A stretch of DNA of 13,632 bases from JBDKTH01 sp964558295 (GCA_964558295.1 CAZLDQ010000155.1:1-13632), one strand, 5' to 3'. Positions 1-7,716 are shown, counted from the stretch's first letter. The notes: generated from the letters alone by a model not told the origin. Numbers and translations: made by a program.

Positions 1-768
1 GACTACGCCAAGTTCGCCGAGATCGCCAAGGAAATCGACGCCTACCTGGTGGCCGACATCGCGCATATCAGCGGACTGATCGTGGCCGGCGTGCATCCCA
101 ATCCGGTCCCCTACTGCGACATGGTATCGAGCACCTGCCACAAGATGCTCCGCGGCCCCCGAGCAGCCTTCATCCTCTCGAAGGTCGAAGACCGCTATCA
201 GCAAAAATACCACGCGGACAGCAAGCTCAACTTGGCCAAGCGGGTCGATCGAGCCGTGTTCCCCGGCCTCCAGGGGGGACCGCACTTGAACACCATCGCC
301 GCCATGGCCGTCGCCTTCAAAGAAGCGGCCACCGAAGACTTCCGCCGCTACGGACAACAGGTGGTCAAGAACGCCAAGCGTCTGGCCGAAGGACTGCTCG
401 AGCGCGGCTACCAGTTGGCCAGCGGCGGCACCGACACGCACCTGCTGGTGATGGATTTCCGCTCGAGCGAGTACACGGGCAAGGACATTGCCAAGGCCCT
501 AGCCCGCGGCGGAATCATCGGCAACTTCAACATGGTCCCCGGCGACCCGCGCAAGCCCTTCGTCACCAGCGGCGTGCGACTGGGCACCCCGGCCTTGACC
601 AGCGCCGGGATGAAAGAGCCGGAGATGGACCGGATCGCCGGCTGGATCGACACGATCTGCCGCAACATGACCGACCTCGACGCCGTGGCCCCCAAGGTAC
701 GCCAGGAAGTGGCCGAGCTGTGCCTCCAGTTCCCACCCCCAGGAATCGGCAAAGAGTGTTGCCGCTAA
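1..768 (+). CDS. glyA: Serine hydroxymethyltransferase, C-terminal part (5' end outside window)
   Basis: Cytosolic PLP enzyme that interconverts serine plus tetrahydrofolate with glycine plus 5,10-methylene-tetrahydrofolate, the main entry of one-carbon units. The reading frame is already open at base 1 (DYAKFAEIA...) and runs 255 residues to TAA at 766-768; family members are about 415-430 residues, so roughly the first 40% is missing. Visible signatures are DIAHISGL (the Asp and His that hold the PLP ring), GVHPNPVPY, the Schiff-base lysine in CHKMLRGPR (Lys codon 142-144), AVFPGLQGGP, and RLGTPALTSAG near the C-terminus. The usual TTTTHKTLRGPR is here SSTCHKMLRGPR; the lysine is kept but the Thr before His is Cys and the residue after Lys is Met. 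No same-strand neighbour is close enough to suggest an operon. The family call is secure. Confidence 0.96.
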   Translation, partial: DYAKFAEIAKEIDAYLVADIAHISGLIVAGVHPNPVPYCDMVSSTCHKMLRGPRAAFILSKVEDRYQQKYHADSKLNLAKRVDRAVFPGLQGGPHLNTIAAMAVAFKEAATEDFRRYGQQVVKNAKRLAEGLLERGYQLASGGTDTHLLVMDFRSSEYTGKDIAKALARGGIIGNFNMVPGDPRKPFVTSGVRLGTPALTSAGMKEPEMDRIAGWIDTICRNMTDLDAVAPKVRQEVAELCLQFPPPGIGKECCR

Positions 769-1271
769 GTGGCGGGGATACCCCCTCCATGGCGTGCGGG
801 TTGCGAACCCACCAATAGTGCTCGCGGCCTGCGTGGTGTTTCGACTCCTCATCTAGTGTTGGCATTGCTGGCCCCCCGGTCAGTCTATTGAGCCGGATTT
901 GAAACCGGCGATGGATCATCCCTGGTTATGACTAGGCATTCCTTGCACCGCTCTGCGTGCTGACGGTGGGCGTGGGGCTCACATTGGGGCTGGCGACGAT
1001 ATGGTCTGGGCAGAGAATATGCCGCCCCGGTTACGGTAAGCGCCGTCCTCTTGGTCACACTCAACATGGGCCCATCGTTCTAGCGTTGACGGCTTACGGG
1101 CACTCACCGGCTTTTGCAACTGATAAGTAGCAGCCCGGAATTCATCAAAACGTAAGAGGCAAAGATGGCCACCGCAGACCGCTATGCCTGATTCAGCGCG
1201 TTATATCTGGCCCACAATGCGAGCCGTTGTCCTTGGCAAGAACAACACCCCACCATTTCGGGAGGATTGCG
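769..1271. other. Gene-poor stretch after glyA
   Basis: About 500 bases with no convincing coding region. Short open frames exist on both strands, but none has a recognisable motif. Two small hairpins are visible: GGGTT/AACCC with a 3-base loop at 798-810, 30 bases after the glyA stop, and GCCGG/CCGGC at 892-909. Neither is followed by a T-run, so neither is a clear intrinsic terminator. No tRNA or other known RNA could be recognised. The promoter of the following lipoprotein gene should lie near the right end, but no clear -35/-10 pair was found. Confidence 0.5.
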
Positions 1272-1682
1272 ATGAAGGCCACGGCAAGACTCTCTGCGCT
1301 GCTGGTGCTCTTTCCCACGCTTGCTTCATGCATCGAGGCGGGCGGCGGTGGTTGCGTCCATCATCCGCCACCTGTCATCAAGCGAGGTTCTCCCACGAGC
1401 CTCCAGCTTGAGCTTTCCGCGGTCAATCCCCACGGGAGCATGAGCCGCCGAATGACTTCGATCACATGCCATTACCGCCTCGCGGGAGAGCCCACGTTCC
1501 AATCCCTCCCAATGACTTCCACGGATATTGATTCCCGTCATCTTGTCGCGAGTTGCACGCTCCCGCCGTTTCCGGCGGACGCACAGGGGCCGGTCGAGTA
1601 CTATTTCGATTTCTACTTCGATGGACCGCATTACAATCAGCGAGGCTCTCCGACCAATCCCATCCGGGTTCCACTGGAATGA
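1272..1682 (+). CDS. Small putative lipoprotein with an Ig/FnIII-like beta domain
   Basis: The 136-residue product is probably anchored in a membrane by a lipidated cysteine. The start at 1272 is chosen because a GGAGG lies 6 bases upstream (1261-1265) and because it opens directly into a signal peptide: positive residues (MKATAR), a hydrophobic core (LSALLVLFPT), and a lipobox L17-A18-S19-C20. An in-frame GTG/TTG start about 45 bases earlier would bury the signal. After a Gly/Cys-rich spacer the rest alternates in beta-strand fashion. It ends in the ITCHYRLAGE...VEYYFDFYFDG pattern typical of Ig- or fibronectin-III-like domains in secreted proteins. No catalytic motif is seen. It stands alone and converges with the kinase gene on the other strand. 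Export is well supported; the function is unknown. Confidence 0.72.
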   Translation: MKATARLSALLVLFPTLASCIEAGGGGCVHHPPPVIKRGSPTSLQLELSAVNPHGSMSRRMTSITCHYRLAGEPTFQSLPMTSTDIDSRHLVASCTLPPFPADAQGPVEYYFDFYFDGPHYNQRGSPTNPIRVPLE

Positions 1683-1730
1683 TGCGGAACGAAGGCGGTT
1701 AGGTGGCTAGCCGTCACGGAGCGTAACGAC

Positions 1731-1796
1731 TCACGCGGCATGCTTTCGCGTCCCCAGAACATGCCGACCCACGGCTGCGCCGCGTGACAGCATGCC
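1731..1796. terminator. Competing inverted repeats between two convergent genes
   Basis: The 120-base gap between the lipoprotein gene and the kinase gene holds two overlapping perfect inverted repeats. One is TCACGCGGC (1731-1739) with GCCGCGTGA (1779-1787). The other is GGCATGCT (1737-1744) with AGCATGCC (1789-1796). They share bases and cannot form together. The position between two gene ends suggests a bidirectional terminator; the kinase side has a short run TTTTA at 1801-1805 that overlaps its stop codon. The long loop (39 bases) makes this a weak call. Confidence 0.35.
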
Positions 1797-1802
1797 ACCC
1801 TT

Positions 1803-2858
1803 TTACTGCCGCTGGCTCTGCCAGAGTGCCAATCGGGGCGGTAACTGCTCGGGGCGGGCGGTGCCGGTGGTGGCCAGTTGCTGAATGGTGATCGAAGCAA
1901 CCAGGTTGCCGACCAAGGCGGCCTCGGGAAGCGTAGCGCCGGCGGCCAGGGCCAAGACGGCGCCGGCGGTCATGCTGTCGCCGGCGCCGGTCGGGTCGAG
2001 CGGGCCTTCAACGCGCACGCCGGGCACCAGGGTCAACTCCGGATCGGTCACCACCACGCCTTCGCCTCCCCGGGTGACGACGATCGGCGCATGGGTCTGT
2101 GTCTGAAGGCTCTGGAGGGCTTCTTGGAGTTGGTCGAAACCGACCTGGGCGTCGGGCGGCGGGTTTTCCCAGCCGACGGCTTCAAACTGGTTCGATTTTA
2201 TGATCACCTGACGATACTGGCGGATGCGCCGCCGGCTGTCGGCCCAGAAGATCACCTTGGGAAACCGCTTCGCCCGATCGGCCAAGGCGTCAAACAGTGC
2301 CGTGGTCAACACACCGCAATCCTTCTCCTCGACCTGATCCAGGGCGATCACCGCATCCACCTCGGGCAGCAGCGAGTCAAGCGAGGCGATCACCTTCGCT
2401 TCGAGGGCGGCTGGCGTCAGCGTGCGGTTCTTTGTGTCATACCGGGAGTGTTCGCCGGCCAGGCTCGGGTCGGACTGGTCGCGAGGTTTTAGATAGGTCG
2501 GCGTCATCCGATCCGCAGCCGAGTGGAGATGCTCGGTCCGGCAGCCCAGGGCGGTCAACCCCTTACGCAGATCGTACGATTCGCCGTCGTCGCCCGTGTA
2601 GCCGATCGCGTGGAGCGTTCCCGCCCCAAGAGCAGCCAGATTGGAAATGATCGTGCCCGCGGCGCCGGGACAATGCCGAATCCCGACGACCTGATGGGCG
2701 ACTTTCCCCGTCTCCAGGCTCACTTCGGCCAAGGCAGGATCAATGTCAAGGTACTTGTCCAAAAAGTAATCGCCAATCACGGCAATTCGCAGGCGGGGAA
2801 ACTGGGCAAGCAGTTCGCCGAGCCGCTCCGGGGACATGGAGGTGAAGTGGTTCATCAT
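1803..2858 (-). CDS. PfkB-family sugar kinase, RfaE/HldE kinase-domain-like
   Basis: A ribokinase-fold enzyme (351 residues) expected to phosphorylate a sugar or sugar phosphate with ATP. The closest relatives by pattern are the D-glycero-beta-D-manno-heptose-7-phosphate kinases (RfaE domain I). Near the N-terminus is RLRIAVIGDYFLDKYL. The sugar-binding turn reads CPGAAGTIISNLAALG (about 63-78), where the family usually has PGGAANVAxNLAALG. The ATP/anion-hole motif DPTGAGDS is at 288-295 with catalytic Asp294. There is no fused adenylyltransferase domain. The frame stays open to 2987, but the extra 43 residues are translated intergenic repeat (FDIRHS), so an ATG at 2858 or 2855 is preferred; no clear ribosome binding site supports either. 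The HAD phosphatase gene lies upstream on the same strand. A role in heptose or other nucleotide-sugar supply is inferred, and the altered substrate turn leaves the substrate open. Confidence 0.85.
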   Translation of the reverse strand: MMNHFTSMSPERLGELLAQFPRLRIAVIGDYFLDKYLDIDPALAEVSLETGKVAHQVVGIRHCPGAAGTIISNLAALGAGTLHAIGYTGDDGESYDLRKGLTALGCRTEHLHSAADRMTPTYLKPRDQSDPSLAGEHSRYDTKNRTLTPAALEAKVIASLDSLLPEVDAVIALDQVEEKDCGVLTTALFDALADRAKRFPKVIFWADSRRRIRQYRQVIIKSNQFEAVGWENPPPDAQVGFDQLQEALQSLQTQTHAPIVVTRGGEGVVVTDPELTLVPGVRVEGPLDPTGAGDSMTAGAVLALAAGATLPEAALVGNLVASITIQQLATTGTARPEQLPPRLALWQSQRQ

Positions 2859-2883
2859 GCCAGTCTGGGGACGGAAAGAGGGA

Positions 2884-3085
2884 GAATGACGAATGTCGAA
2901 AACCAAATGACGAAGGAAGTACGAAGGACGAAGTACGAATGGGCGGGTGCCGGGTAGCCGGAGAATTCGGGCTTTGAGCTTCGTCATTCCTTCGTCAGTT
3001 GGCTTTCGACATTCGTCATTACTTCGTCATTCTGATTTCGACATTCGTCATTCCTTCGTCATTTGGTTTTCGACATTCGTCATTC
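2884..3085. repeat. 32-bp tandem repeat plus inverted copy filling an intergenic gap
   Basis: Three consecutive 32-base units (2980-3011, 3012-3043, 3044-3075) and the first 10 bases of a fourth (3076-3085) each begin TTCGTCATT and end TTCGACA. Units 1 and 3 differ at only a few bases. A reverse-complement copy lies at 2884-2918; it matches 3051-3085 perfectly over 35 bases, so the ends of the block form an inverted repeat around a 132-base spacer. Degenerate pieces (ACGAAGGACGAAGTACGAAT) follow the left copy up to 2940. Each unit is itself built from a TTCGTCATT-like submotif. Translation of either strand gives FVIRHS- or TNVENQMT-like strings, which extend false open frames into both flanking genes. 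The block has no unique spacers and no coding content. Its function is unknown. Confidence 0.9.
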
Positions 3086-3100
3086 CCCTCCTCCCCTGCC

Positions 3101-3991
3101 CTATTGGTCATGCCAAAGATATCCAACCAGCCGCTGCCAATCCTGATAATCGGGGATTACCAGATCGGCACCGACGCCGATGAGCCGGTCCCGTTTCCAG
3201 GGATCGGGCTTGCCGCTGCGGCCGGCCTCGTCGCTGGCCACGGCCACGGCCGTGCCGCCGACCGACTTGATGTTCTGGATTTCCACGTAGCCATCGCCAA
3301 AACCCAGGAGCGAGTCGCCGTCAACAGCGTTTTCTCGAAGAATGCGTTCAATCACCATCGCCTTGGAAAAGTTCTTGTAGTCATCCAGAGCTCCGTAGAC
3401 GTGGCGACCGAAGTACTCGTCCAGCCCAAGCAACTGGACCTCTTCGCGCACGTAGGCCTCGTCCGTGCCGCTGGCCAGGTAGACGGTCGCCCCACGGCGG
3501 CGCAACTCGGCGAGCAGTTCGAGCGAATAGGGAACAAGCATCTCCTCGGGCTTGGCCTGACCCGAGCGAAGGGCTTCCCGGCGCCCGGTGATCCGCTCCA
3601 TCAACCGCTCGTGATACATCCGTTTATAGACGGTAGGCTCCTGGGGCTCAGCGCCCCGTTTGCGCACCTCCTCGGCCAGACGGATCATCTGATAGATCGT
3701 CTGCTTGCCGTTGAGCTGCATGACGAACTCGTAAACCAAGCGGTGAAGCGCTTCGACCGACTCGCCAGTCCCCGTGGCCTGAAGGATTTCAACCATCATC
3801 GGGACCATCACCTCAGGCCAGCCTTCGCGCACCAGGCTCAGCGTCCCGTCGAAGTCGAACACGACATGCTCGGGCGGCGTGGCGCGGTCCATCGGCCGAA
3901 TGATCTCGATGCTCGTATGATCCAAAAACGCGGTGCGGATCGGCCGCTCGACCGTACGCCGATAGTCGTCTTCGTAATAGGTGGAATTCAT
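3101..3991 (-). CDS. HAD-superfamily phosphatase (phosphoglycolate phosphatase-like)
   Basis: The 296-residue cytosolic Mg-dependent phosphohydrolase has all four HAD motifs in order. Motif I is VVFDFDGTLS (nucleophile Asp46, acid/base Asp48); motif II is YLASGT (Ser174); motif III is the lysine of NFSKAMVIERIL (Lys210); motif IV is GFGDGYVEI (Asp233 and Glu237). The long helical segment between motifs I and II (about 60-155) fits a C1-type cap. ATG 3991 is preferred over the open frame to 4057 because the extra 22 residues show no family-like sequence; neither start has a clear ribosome binding site. The gene precedes the sugar kinase on the same strand, separated by the repeat block, which suggests a sugar-phosphate substrate. 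It lacks the short three-Asp architecture of GmhB, so it should not be called heptose bisphosphatase on this evidence. Confidence 0.85.
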   Translation of the reverse strand: MNSTYYEDDYRRTVERPIRTAFLDHTSIEIIRPMDRATPPEHVVFDFDGTLSLVREGWPEVMVPMMVEILQATGTGESVEALHRLVYEFVMQLNGKQTIYQMIRLAEEVRKRGAEPQEPTVYKRMYHERLMERITGRREALRSGQAKPEEMLVPYSLELLAELRRRGATVYLASGTDEAYVREEVQLLGLDEYFGRHVYGALDDYKNFSKAMVIERILRENAVDGDSLLGFGDGYVEIQNIKSVGGTAVAVASDEAGRSGKPDPWKRDRLIGVGADLVIPDYQDWQRLVGYLWHDQ

Positions 3992-4593
3992 GGGGGATAT
4001 TTGACAAGCAAGTCCTGCAAAAGTCCTCGACTGTCCAACAGACCTCGACTCGCCCATCGTACGTCACGTTGGCCTGTGACGAAAGGGCCAACCCCCACGG
4101 GAAGAGAGATTTTTGTCGCTGGCAATCCGGCACGACAAGTCAAGGCAAATCCGATGGTTCCGCTGCGCAGCATATTACCTTCGTGACTTCACAGGAAGTC
4201 GATCTCGACTCTCCCTCCTGGTAGTGGCCACGTTCTGACAGGTTCGTCAGAACGCGGCCAGCTTGTTTCGGGCCTGAGCATGGCACGCAGCCTACTTCCC
4301 AGTGCGTTTTGGACGACAACTCTCGGCGGAATAGGACCTCACCAGGGCACACCCCCGAAGCAACCTCTTCTCCAAAACAGGGGCTAGAAATTGTGCCAAC
4401 CCATCGGTTAAGCTCATCGGTGGCGAAGTACCCCTTCGCAGTCTTTGTTGTTTGGCAACTCAGTTGATGTCTGAAAGGAAGAGGATGATGCTTCAGACAG
4501 ATCCCAGCTCAGGCGAACCATAAGCCCCCCAACAGAACATTTTCCGCAACAGAAAACGCGATTGGTTGACGAAAACAGGCGTCTGCAGGGAGC
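3992..4593. other. Divergent intergenic region with hairpins
   Basis: About 600 bases lie between the start of the minus-strand phosphatase and the start of the plus-strand methyltransferase, so both promoters should be here. No open frame with a family signature was found. Three inverted repeats stand out: GACTTC/GAAGTC with loop ACAG at 4185-4200, a long stem at 4225-4260 (own entry), and GCGAAG/CTTCGC at 4423-4439. Plus-strand frame 3 is open from 4524 to 4895, ahead of and overlapping the methyltransferase start, without a recognisable domain. Confidence 0.5.
4225..4260. promoter_or_regulatory. Long hairpin in a divergent spacer
   Basis: Arms 4225-4239 (TGGCCACGTTCTGAC) and 4246-4260 (GTCAGAACGCGGCCA) pair over 15 positions with one mismatch around a 6-base loop AGGTTC. 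As RNA this would be very stable. It lies 234 bases upstream of the phosphatase start and 334 bases upstream of the methyltransferase start, so it does not end either neighbour. No T-run follows on either side. It could be an operator, part of a small RNA, or the terminator of an unseen short transcript. Confidence 0.45.
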
Positions 4594-7095
4594 ATGCCGC
4601 CCGGCTCCGCAGGCGTCTCGATGCCCAACCAGTTGGCTTTGACGCTTCTGCTTCTGTCGGACATCATGAAGGCCCCTTGTTGGAATACGATCTTGAATGC
4701 AAACCGACTCCCCCCGATCCCCCACGCCAAAGCCAAAATGCTCTCTCCCCGACAACTTGTCGCCGATTTCGGCCGAAAGGCCCAAGTGACCGGCGAGGGA
4801 GTTCGGGCAATCTACGCAGCCGTAGGAATGCCGGGAAACGGGGTCGCCACGGAGGCCTTGGTCCGTTGGCAAGCGGTAACGGGCATCAGTTCTAGACCAC
4901 AAACGCCCCGGCTTACCACGGCGGTCCGGCAACTGACCCGATGGCTAGCGATCCCGACCGATGGCTTGCACGCAATGGCCCTGGTGTTTTCCCTGCAGAC
5001 CTACTATGCCTTGTTGGTCAAGGCGCTCCTCGGCCACATTCAGCCCACACTGGGCAAATCGGCCCGTGACGATCTCTTCGCTTGGCCGGAAAAGGCCCAA
5101 GCCCCAGAAGTCGTCGCGATTGCCGAACGCATCGCCAAGCAGTTCAGCGAGTACGACATCAAGGGTTTCCTGACCGGAACCTCCCCAAGCCGGGACCTGC
5201 TCAAAGACCTCTATGAGGACCTCTTTCCCAAACCGTTGCGCCACGCCTTGGGCGAATACTACACGCCTGACTGGCTGGCCGAGCATGTCTTGGATCAAGC
5301 CGGCTACTCGGGCGATCCCACAACACGACTTCTGGACCCCGCCTGCGGTTCCGGGACCTTTTTGGTAGCCGCCATCAACCGGCTCCGAACGCGGCTGGCC
5401 GAAGATCCAGCCATGCGGGAATCGGGCAAAGACACCCTGTGTCGCCAGATCCTCGACAACGTCGTCGGCTTCGACCTGAACCCGCTGGCCGTTCTCTCCG
5501 CGCGGGCGAACTACCTGCTTGCATTGGGCGAATTGGCCGACCATATCGACTCCAACGAGATTCCGGTCTACCAGCGCGACTCGATCCTCGCGTCCTCGGA
5601 GACGCTGGATAACCGGTTCGACTATGTGGTGGGCAACCCACCGTGGATCGCCTGGGACGACTTGCCCCCCGAGTATCGCGAGGCAACAAAACCCTTGTGG
5701 GAACAATATGGGCTCTTCTCGCTTTCCGGCAACGCAGCCCGACATGGCGGAGGCAAGAAAGACCTGTCGATGCTTATGCTCTATCGGGCAGCCGATCGCC
5801 ATCTGACCGACGGCGGACGCTTGGCCATGGTGATTACCCAAACCCTGTTTCAAACCCAAGGGGCCGGCGACGGCTTCCGTCGCTTCCAGTTGGGTAATCA
5901 CGGGACACCGTTGCGCGTATTGCGTGTCGACGACCTGGTCGAGCAACTACCGTTTGCCGCGGCCAACTGGACGAGTACGATCGTGCTGGAAAAAGGCTCG
6001 CCGACTGTCTATCCGGTCCCCTATGTGCGGTGGAGCGGCAAACGATCCCGAAATGCCGACGCTCAGGTCGTGTATGAGGCTGAACCAATCGATCCGGAGC
6101 GTCCGACCTCACCTTGGTTTCTTCGGCCCGCAGGCTTCCAAGCAAAACTCGCCACCCTCACCGGCCCCTCCGACTATCAGGCCCACTTGGGCGCCAACAC
6201 AGGCGGGGCAAACGGCGTTTTCTGGCTCACACTCCTCGGCGTGGCCGACGGCGGCATCCGCGTGCGTAATCTGGCTTCCCATGGTCGGCGAACCAGCAGA
6301 CTGGAAGAGGTGGAGACTGTCCTGGAGCCCGAGTTGCTCTACCCACTCTTACGTTGGGGTGACGTAGCCCGCTACCGTGCCCAGCCGTCGGCCCACCTGC
6401 TCTTGGCCCAAGACCCCGCAACGCGCCACGGGCTGGACGAAGCGATGCTCCGCCAGAAGTGCCCACGAACCTATGACTACCTCAAGCGATTTGAGCCCTG
6501 GTTACTGCAGCGAGCGGCTTACCGCCGCTATCAGCGGCAAGGCCCCTTCTATTCGATGTACGACATCGACCATTACACGCTGGCCCCGGTGAAAGTCGTC
6601 TGGCGTCGGATGGACCGGCGGATCAATGCGGCGGTGGTTGAGCCATGGGAAGACGACCTGCTCGGACGTCGAGCCGTCATCCCCCAAGAGACTTGCGTCT
6701 TGATCGCCTGCGGCTGCGCAGACGAGGCCCATTACTTGTGCGCCCTACTTAATAGCACGGTAGTGGGGTTCCTCATCGGATCCCACCATGTCCGCGGCGG
6801 CAAGGGGTTTGGCACTCCAGGAATGCTCAACGTACTCCGTTTGCGAGGGTTCAACCCCACCGACGCCCACCACCTCCAATTGGCCGCCCTGAGCCGACTG
6901 GCTCACAGGGCAGCCGCCGATGGCCAAGAGGTGGAGCCGTATCAAACCCAGATCGACGCCCTGGCTGGTCGCTTGTGGGGATTGACGGAGAGCGACCTGG
7001 CAGTCCTTCAGCCGACGTCAGCCGGCGACGGTTGCATAGGTCCGGATCACCCCCACTCAGGGCATGTCCGGCGAAGAAGGGTTGGGACCGGCTAG
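4594..7095 (+). CDS. Adenine-N6 DNA methyltransferase, Eco57I / type IIG-like
   Basis: Probably methylates adenine-N6 in a specific DNA sequence as part of a restriction-modification or related defence system. In the 833-residue reading the MTase core is clear: GEYYTPDWLAEHVL (220-233, motif X-like), LLDPACGSGTF (motif I, SAM binding, 246-256), VGFDLNPLAV (291-300), and the catalytic NPPW (348-351, motif IV). The roughly 450 residues after it would be the target-recognition part. The segment at about 51-150, including LQTYYALLVKALL, resembles the helical connector that in type IIG enzymes sits between nuclease and MTase. No nuclease domain can be seen before it, and the first 48 residues look unlike the family. 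The true start may be ATG 4621, 4666 or 4738; none has a good ribosome binding site. The last 27 residues (after LAVLQ) run antisense over the next gene and look like read-through. It may be an orphan or truncated enzyme. Confidence 0.85.
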   Translation: MPPGSAGVSMPNQLALTLLLLSDIMKAPCWNTILNANRLPPIPHAKAKMLSPRQLVADFGRKAQVTGEGVRAIYAAVGMPGNGVATEALVRWQAVTGISSRPQTPRLTTAVRQLTRWLAIPTDGLHAMALVFSLQTYYALLVKALLGHIQPTLGKSARDDLFAWPEKAQAPEVVAIAERIAKQFSEYDIKGFLTGTSPSRDLLKDLYEDLFPKPLRHALGEYYTPDWLAEHVLDQAGYSGDPTTRLLDPACGSGTFLVAAINRLRTRLAEDPAMRESGKDTLCRQILDNVVGFDLNPLAVLSARANYLLALGELADHIDSNEIPVYQRDSILASSETLDNRFDYVVGNPPWIAWDDLPPEYREATKPLWEQYGLFSLSGNAARHGGGKKDLSMLMLYRAADRHLTDGGRLAMVITQTLFQTQGAGDGFRRFQLGNHGTPLRVLRVDDLVEQLPFAAANWTSTIVLEKGSPTVYPVPYVRWSGKRSRNADAQVVYEAEPIDPERPTSPWFLRPAGFQAKLATLTGPSDYQAHLGANTGGANGVFWLTLLGVADGGIRVRNLASHGRRTSRLEEVETVLEPELLYPLLRWGDVARYRAQPSAHLLLAQDPATRHGLDEAMLRQKCPRTYDYLKRFEPWLLQRAAYRRYQRQGPFYSMYDIDHYTLAPVKVVWRRMDRRINAAVVEPWEDDLLGRRAVIPQETCVLIACGCADEAHYLCALLNSTVVGFLIGSHHVRGGKGFGTPGMLNVLRLRGFNPTDAHHLQLAALSRLAHRAAADGQEVEPYQTQIDALAGRLWGLTESDLAVLQPTSAGDGCIGPDHPHSGHVRRRRVGTG

Positions 7096-7716
7096 ATAGT
7101 TCAGCACTTCCCGCGCATCCTGCCAGATTTCCCGCATCAGATTTTCTGCCAAGTAGTTGCGCACGGCAATCTTCTGTTCCTTGCCAAGCGTAGCAGGACC
7201 AGTAATCCGACTACAAATCCGATCATCCCCCTGAGCGAGGGCGTTGAGGGCCCAGTGTTCGGCCAGCTTGAAGCTGTGAATCCCTTGAAGACGGGGACCT
7301 TGCTCCCCCGCCACCAGCAAGAGTTCGACGAAGACATAATTCCCTTGCGCAGGAAGGAGTTCGGGGTTGCGAGCAGCACTCACGGTCCCCCCACGAGTCT
7401 TCAACAGCCACCCTTGGCCGTTATTCTGCCACGTCGCCAATACACTCGTCCGATCGCAGATCAGATAACGGCTCTGACGGTTCAGCCGGTCCGGCAGTTG
7501 CGGTTCCGGAAGCCGACCAACATTAACGACCGCCATACGCTGATCGGGGGGAGGTTCATCCAGGACGGCCAACTCCCGATCCCCCCCTTCCGTAGCGGTG
7601 TCTGCTTTGGGGATAACTAAAGGACTACTGCACTTCGGACACTTCCGAGTCTGTCCCGCCAATTCTTCCTTTGCATTGAGCTTGCTTTGGCAGACTGGGC
7701 AAGTGATGCGGATCAT
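7057..7716 (-). CDS. Zinc-ribbon protein of unknown function
   Basis: The 219-residue protein has an N-terminal zinc ribbon: C6-P-V-C9 and C26-P-K-C29, in the arrangement MIRITCPVCQ...TRKCPKC. Such ribbons head many planctomycete-type proteins of unknown role. A proline/acid-rich linker (about 35-75) follows, then a mixed domain with no motif I recognise, including RYLICDRTSVLATWQ and a helical end (about 145-210). ATG 7716 is supported by a GAGG sequence about 11 bases upstream on this strand. There is no signal peptide or membrane segment, so it is cytosolic. It converges with the methyltransferase gene and their ends overlap by 39 bases. The coding call is strong; the function is unknown. 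Confidence 0.8.
   Translation of the reverse strand: MIRITCPVCQSKLNAKEELAGQTRKCPKCSSPLVIPKADTATEGGDRELAVLDEPPPDQRMAVVNVGRLPEPQLPDRLNRQSRYLICDRTSVLATWQNNGQGWLLKTRGGTVSAARNPELLPAQGNYVFVELLLVAGEQGPRLQGIHSFKLAEHWALNALAQGDDRICSRITGPATLGKEQKIAVRNYLAENLMREIWQDAREVLNYLAGPNPSSPDMP

Noticed and set aside
798..810. tRNA T-arm suggested by GGGTTGCGAACCC
   Set aside because: The loop is only 3 bases and no acceptor, D or anticodon arm can be placed around it.
1165..1191. Eight-codon open frame MATADRYA after AGAGGC
   Set aside because: Too short to support; it has no attenuator-like codon run and no following stem.
2859..2987. Longer N-terminus of the sugar kinase
   Set aside because: The added residues are translated intergenic repeat (FDIRHS) and have no kinase character.
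2980..3085. CRISPR array suggested by equal-length direct repeats
   Set aside because: The 32-base units abut with no unique spacers and have internal repetition; no cas gene is present.
2999..4186. 395-residue plus-strand open frame
   Set aside because: It is antisense to the HAD phosphatase gene, starts in the tandem repeat and shows no family motif; the minus strand has all four HAD motifs.
4945..5946. 333-residue minus-strand open frame
   Set aside because: It lies antisense to the methyltransferase core and has no motif; the plus strand carries DPACGSG and NPPW.
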